From contig JAASSQ010000029.1 in assembly GCA_021767845.1 (NCBI GenBank), positions 1-17,902 on the forward strand: DNA of 17,902 nucleotides, read 5' to 3'. Shown here in pieces: positions 15,006-17,902 of the stretch (positions are counted from its first letter, which is position 1; each line of letters starts with the position of its first letter). Under the pieces are notes generated by a model, which did not search any database, was not told the DNA's origin, and worked only from the letters and a program-made list of their open reading frames with translations. The position numbers and the translations under genes are program-made. This DNA is from Roseovarius sp. GTDB taxonomy: Bacteria; Pseudomonadota; Alphaproteobacteria; Rhodobacterales; Rhodobacteraceae.

Positions 15006-16187
15006 ATGCCTACCCCCTGGCCCGACATGCGCCTGACCGGCGCCACGATCCTGCGCGACGGCGAAATGCAGACCCGCTCCATCGCCATCGAACAGGGGCG
15101 CGTCTCCAAGGGCCCCTTTCCCGAGGTGGACCTGTCGGGCTACCTCGTTCTGCCCGGAATCATCGACCTGCACGGCGATGCGTTCGAGCGCCACACCGCC
15201 CCGCGCCCCTCGGCCCCGTTCCCGGCGGATCTCGGGCTTGCGGGCACCGACCGCGACGCTGCCGCCAACGGCGTGACCACCGCCTGGCTGGCGCAAAGCT
15301 GGTCCTGGGAAGGCGGCCGGCGCAGCCCGGATTACGCCGAACAGATGCTGGCCGCCCACGCCGCCTACCGGGCCCGCATGAAAACCGACCTGCGCATCCA
15401 GATCCGGTGCGAGACCCACACGGTCGATACCGCCGACCGCCTGATCGCGGCCATCAAGCGGCACCGGGTCGGCTACGTGGTCTTCAACAACCACATCGAC
15501 GGGGCGCTGACCATTTCCCACAGCCGCCCCGAGCAACTGGCGATCTGGGCGCGCGAGGCCGGACGCAGCCCGCGCCAGCACCTGGCCATCGTCGAAGACG
15601 CCCGCAAGCAGGCCCGCGCCGTGCCGCGCCACCTGTGCCGGCTGGCCGAAGCCTTCGACGCGATGGGCGTCCGCTATGGCAGCCATGACGATCCCGATGC
15701 CGAAACCCGCGAAACCTTCGCCATGATCGGCGCGCGGATCTGCGAATTTCCCACCTCGCATGCCGCAGCCCGGCTGGCCAAGGCGGTCAACGATCCCGTG
15801 CTGATGGGGGCGCCCAACGTGGTGCGCGGCGGCTCGCAGGCCGGCAACATCGCGGCCACCGACCTTATCGAGGCCGGCCAATGCGATGCGCTCGTTTCGG
15901 ATTACTTCTACCCGGCGCTGTCGCGCGCGGCCTTCATGCTTGCCGATCGCGGCATCCTCGACCTGCCCGCCGCCTGGGCGATGATCTCGCACGTCCCGGC
16001 CGAGATCATGGGCCTGCCCGACCGTGGCAGCATCGACTATGGCCGTCGCGCCGACCTGGTCGTCGTGAACCCCGCCACCCGCGAGATCGAGGCCACGCTC
16101 GTCGCCGGCCGCATCACCCACCTGACCGGCGCCGCCGCGCAACGCTTCCTGTCGATCGGCGGACGGCAGGCGCTGGCCGCGGAATGA
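15006..16187 (+). CDS. Second PhnM-family amidohydrolase
   Basis: A 393-residue paralogue of PhnM. It shares the metal-site frame (IDLHGDAFERH, His56 and His63), RYGSHDDPDAETRE and MGAPNVVRGGSQAGN with the phnM at 7227-8369. It differs around the active site (HGDAF in place of HTDNL) and across the middle (RIQIRCETHTVDTAD, then GYVVFNNHIDGALT). Such alpha-D-ribose 1-methylphosphonate 5-triphosphate diphosphatase-like proteins are often annotated phnM. Here it may serve a different phosphonate or a salvage step; that is inference. GAGAG precedes the ATG; an in-frame ATG seven codons later is possible. It lies downstream of phnF on the same strand, away from the core operon. Confidence 0.88.
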   Translation: MPTPWPDMRLTGATILRDGEMQTRSIAIEQGRVSKGPFPEVDLSGYLVLPGIIDLHGDAFERHTAPRPSAPFPADLGLAGTDRDAAANGVTTAWLAQSWSWEGGRRSPDYAEQMLAAHAAYRARMKTDLRIQIRCETHTVDTADRLIAAIKRHRVGYVVFNNHIDGALTISHSRPEQLAIWAREAGRSPRQHLAIVEDARKQARAVPRHLCRLAEAFDAMGVRYGSHDDPDAETRETFAMIGARICEFPTSHAAARLAKAVNDPVLMGAPNVVRGGSQAGNIAATDLIEAGQCDALVSDYFYPALSRAAFMLADRGILDLPAAWAMISHVPAEIMGLPDRGSIDYGRRADLVVVNPATREIEATLVAGRITHLTGAAAQRFLSIGGRQALAAE

Positions 16188-16201
16188 CTCTTCGCACTTC
16201 C

Positions 16202-16258
16202 GTTACAGATCCGTGACGAAATTGTCATGCACGCCCGCGATGCTCCGGGCATTGTAAC
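16202..16258. repeat. Nested inverted repeats after the second phnM-family gene
   Basis: Outer arms GTTACA (16202-16207) and TGTAAC (16253-16258) are perfect complements and enclose two smaller inverted repeats: TGAC/GTCA (16214-16217, 16224-16227) and GCCCG/CGGGC (16233-16237, 16246-16250). As RNA this would fold as a three-way junction beginning 15 bases after the stop codon. No T-tract follows, so it is not a classical terminator. Confidence 0.45.
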
Positions 16259-16286
16259 TGCCCCAAGCCATTTTCATCACCAAACA

Positions 16287-16311
16287 GGGGCGGGCCCAGC
16301 CGGTCCGCCCC
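16287..16311 (-). terminator. Possible terminator between convergent genes
   Basis: GGGGCGGGCC (16287-16296) and GGTCCGCCCC (16302-16311) form a 10-base stem with one G-U pair and a 5-base loop. Read leftward it ends in TGTTTGG, a weak T-tract suiting the acyltransferase gene that ends at 16324. Confidence 0.5.
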
Positions 16312-16323
16312 GCATTCGGCCCG

Positions 16324-16941
16324 TCAGCCGCCGTATTTTTCCAGGAATGCCTCGACGCGCAGCCCGCGAAAATCCTCCAGCGCGGCGCGCAGCCGGGCAT
16401 GATCCCACTCCCACCACGCCAGCGCGATCAGCCGCTCGGCCAGCGCCTCGGGCAGGCGCTCGCGCACCGGCTTGGCCGGCACACCCGCGACGATCATGTA
16501 AGGCGCCACGTCCCGCGTGACCACCGCGCCCGAGGCCACGACCGCGCCATGCCCGACCGTCACCTCCGGCTTGACCTGCGCGTTATGCCCGATCCAGGTG
16601 TCGTGCCCGATCGCCGTGCGCCGCGCGCGCCGCGCCGCGAACCACTCCGCATCATCCCCGGCATCCGGCCAATAGCTGGCCGAGCGATACATGAAATGAT
16701 GCAGGCTCGCCCGGTCCAGCGGATGATCGGTCGCGCCGATGCGCACGAAACTCGCGATATTGGCGAACCGCCCCACATCGGCATTGGCGATGTCGCACAT
16801 CCGGTCGCAATAGGAATAATCCCCGATCACCGAATGCGCCACCCGGCTGCCGCGCCCGATCTCGGTGAAGGCGCCGAATTCGGCCTGCGTGATCTCGCAA
16901 TCGGGATGGATCAGCGGCTCCTCCGCGCTCAGCTTCGTCAT
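16324..16941 (-). CDS. Phosphonate-associated hexapeptide acyltransferase
   Basis: A 205-residue cytoplasmic transferase of the left-handed beta-helix, xenobiotic/chloramphenicol acetyltransferase (CatB/Vat) type. Hexapeptide turns are visible in IGRGSRVAHSVIGDYSY (about 28-44), DVGRFANIASFVRIG (55-69) and WIGHNAQVKPEVTVGHGAVV (116-135). The loop after residue 70 carries His73 in the place of the catalytic histidine, and the family end VAGVPAKPVRERLP is present. This subfamily recurs in phosphonate gene clusters, and N-acetylation of aminophosphonates, a job done by PhnO in E. coli, is a plausible role but unproven. A GGAAGGAA stretch precedes the ATG. It follows the phnE gene after 84 bases on the same strand and probably belongs to the transport operon. 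Confidence 0.88.
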   Translation of the reverse strand: MTKLSAEEPLIHPDCEITQAEFGAFTEIGRGSRVAHSVIGDYSYCDRMCDIANADVGRFANIASFVRIGATDHPLDRASLHHFMYRSASYWPDAGDDAEWFAARRARRTAIGHDTWIGHNAQVKPEVTVGHGAVVASGAVVTRDVAPYMIVAGVPAKPVRERLPEALAERLIALAWWEWDHARLRAALEDFRGLRVEAFLEKYGG

Positions 16942-16981
16942 GTCTCGCGTTCCTTCCGGCAGGACGTTGCGCGCCCCGGTC

Positions 16982-17015
16982 TTCTTCTTGGCCCAAATAC
17001 CCCCGCCGGAGGCAA
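16982..17015 (-). repeat. Rhodobacterales-type intergenic signature
   Basis: On the minus strand the gap between phnE and the acyltransferase reads GCCTCCGGCGGGGGTATTTG followed by GGCCAAGAAGAAG. From memory, closely similar strings recur between genes in many Rhodobacterales genomes. The function is unknown to me. It contains CCTCCGGCGGGG, which can form a short hairpin and is partly complementary to ribosome sites. Confidence 0.45.
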
Positions 17016-17025
17016 CGGCCCGCCC

Positions 17026-17902
17026 TCAGTGCCCACTGTCATCGGACTGGATCAGCCTGCGGCGCAGCCAGCCTGACACCGTATCCATCAGCACGACCAT
17101 CAGGATGATGAGCACGATGTAATAGCTCACCTCTTCCCAGTCCTTCTGGGTGATGATCGCCTGCGTCAGCATCAGGCCGATTCCGCCCCCGGTGATCGCC
17201 CCGATGATCGTCGCGCTGCGGGTGTTGGATTCAAGATAATACAGAAGCTGGCTCAGCAGGACCGGCGTGATCTGCGGGATCACCCCGAACCGGTAGCGTT
17301 GCAGCGGCTTCGCACCGGTCGATTGCACCCCCTCGATCTGCTTTTCGTCCACGTTTTCCAGGGTCTCGGAAAACAGCTTGCCGAAGGTGCCGGCATCGGT
17401 CAGCAGGATCGCCAGGCTGCCGGTCAGCGGTCCCGGCCCGAAGGCCCGCGCCAGAATGACCGTCCAGATCAGCGCATCGACCCCGCGCACGAAATCGAAC
17501 ACCCGCCGGACCGCGAAGCGGATACCCATGAAGGGCGAGAAGTTCCGCGCCGCGGCAAAGGCCAGCGGCAAGGCCACCAGCGCCGCGCCACAGGTGCCCA
17601 GGAACGCCATCAGGATCGTCTCGAAGATCGCCCAGGCGACCTCGGAATGGCGCCACATGGCATTGTTCCAGAACCCGTCCCACATCGCGGCCAGGTTCGA
17701 CTTGCCCTCGACCAGCCGCTCCGAGGACACCGCCAGCGACAGCAGCTCGCCCGCCGACTTGCCGTGGAAGGGGCTGTCCAGCGTGAAGAAGAACAGCTCC
17801 CAGCCCATGTCGTATTTGAACAGCTCGGCCCGCGTGCGCGTCACCGTCAGCCGCCCGCGCTCCGTGGTCACCGCCAGCCGGTTCTTCGAGGCGTTGATCC
17901 AG
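17026..17902 (-). CDS. phnE: Phosphonate ABC transporter permease PhnE (5' end outside the window)
   Basis: The frame is open to the right edge, giving at least 292 residues; the start lies outside. The C-terminal part is a standard PhnE membrane domain with TVILARAFGPGPLTGSLAIL, the EAA-like loop ENVDEKQIEGVQSTGAKPLQRYRFGVIPQ that contacts the ATPase PhnC, and the final hydrophobic segments SYYIVLIILMVVLMDTVSGWLRRRL. Before it lies a long N-terminal part (TTERGRLTVTRTRAELFKYDMGWELFFFTLDSPF region) found in the longer PhnE type of Rhodobacterales, where two permease genes often follow each other. The permease brings phosphonates across the inner membrane. It would be the last transporter gene of a phnC-D-E operon that starts to the right. 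Confidence 0.93.
   Translation of the reverse strand, partial: WINASKNRLAVTTERGRLTVTRTRAELFKYDMGWELFFFTLDSPFHGKSAGELLSLAVSSERLVEGKSNLAAMWDGFWNNAMWRHSEVAWAIFETILMAFLGTCGAALVALPLAFAAARNFSPFMGIRFAVRRVFDFVRGVDALIWTVILARAFGPGPLTGSLAILLTDAGTFGKLFSETLENVDEKQIEGVQSTGAKPLQRYRFGVIPQITPVLLSQLLYYLESNTRSATIIGAITGGGIGLMLTQAIITQKDWEEVSYYIVLIILMVVLMDTVSGWLRRRLIQSDDSGH

Overview
The window is high-GC DNA (roughly two thirds G+C) with tightly packed, often ATGA/TGATG-overlapping genes. Protein types point to the Rhodobacterales (Rhodobacteraceae, Roseobacter-like) of the Alphaproteobacteria: an ATP-type PEP carboxykinase, a long methylsuccinyl-CoA dehydrogenase of the ethylmalonyl-CoA pathway, and a complete carbon-phosphorus (C-P) lyase cluster with the DUF1045 and hexapeptide-transferase genes typical of that group. 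The species cannot be named from the sequence.

Left part (1-6400), central carbon and accessory genes. pckA (201-1799, +) is preceded by a tandemly duplicated LacI-type operator-like element and followed by a clear terminator. A gene-poor stretch of about 390 bases (1800-2187) carries three phased GTACGAAAC sites with no gene they obviously serve. A TSUP/TauE anion exporter (2188-2961, -) and mcd (3109-4797, +) diverge from a 147-base region with two copies of the same palindromic operator, one at each predicted start. Next comes a two-gene unit on the minus strand, a TDT/SLAC1-like membrane transporter (5374-6336) and a secreted DsrE-like protein (4891-5331), headed by a perfect FNR-type box.

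Right part (6484-17902), phosphonate utilisation. A leftward operon runs phnG-H-I-J-K-L-N with overlapping starts and stops, then (after an opposite-strand DUF1045 gene) phnM and a fumarylacetoacetate-hydrolase-family gene. On the other side of a 10+10 base inverted repeat, the divergent phnF encodes the GntR/HutC repressor and is followed by a second PhnM-family gene (15006-16187). A hexapeptide acyltransferase and the 3' part of a PhnE permease gene, the end of a phnCDE-type transport operon, run leftward into the convergent junction.

Working together: the PhnE transporter imports phosphonate. PhnG/H/I/L attach it to ribose triphosphate, PhnM removes pyrophosphate, and the radical-SAM enzyme PhnJ cleaves the C-P bond to leave a 1,2-cyclic phosphate. 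That ring must then be opened before PhnN makes PRPP. The usual ring-opening enzyme, PhnP, is not in the window. DUF1045 carries the two H-x-T motifs of 2H phosphoesterases, a fold known to open ribose 1'',2''-cyclic phosphates, and is the best candidate for that missing step. No tRNA, rRNA, insertion sequence, prophage or CRISPR array was seen.
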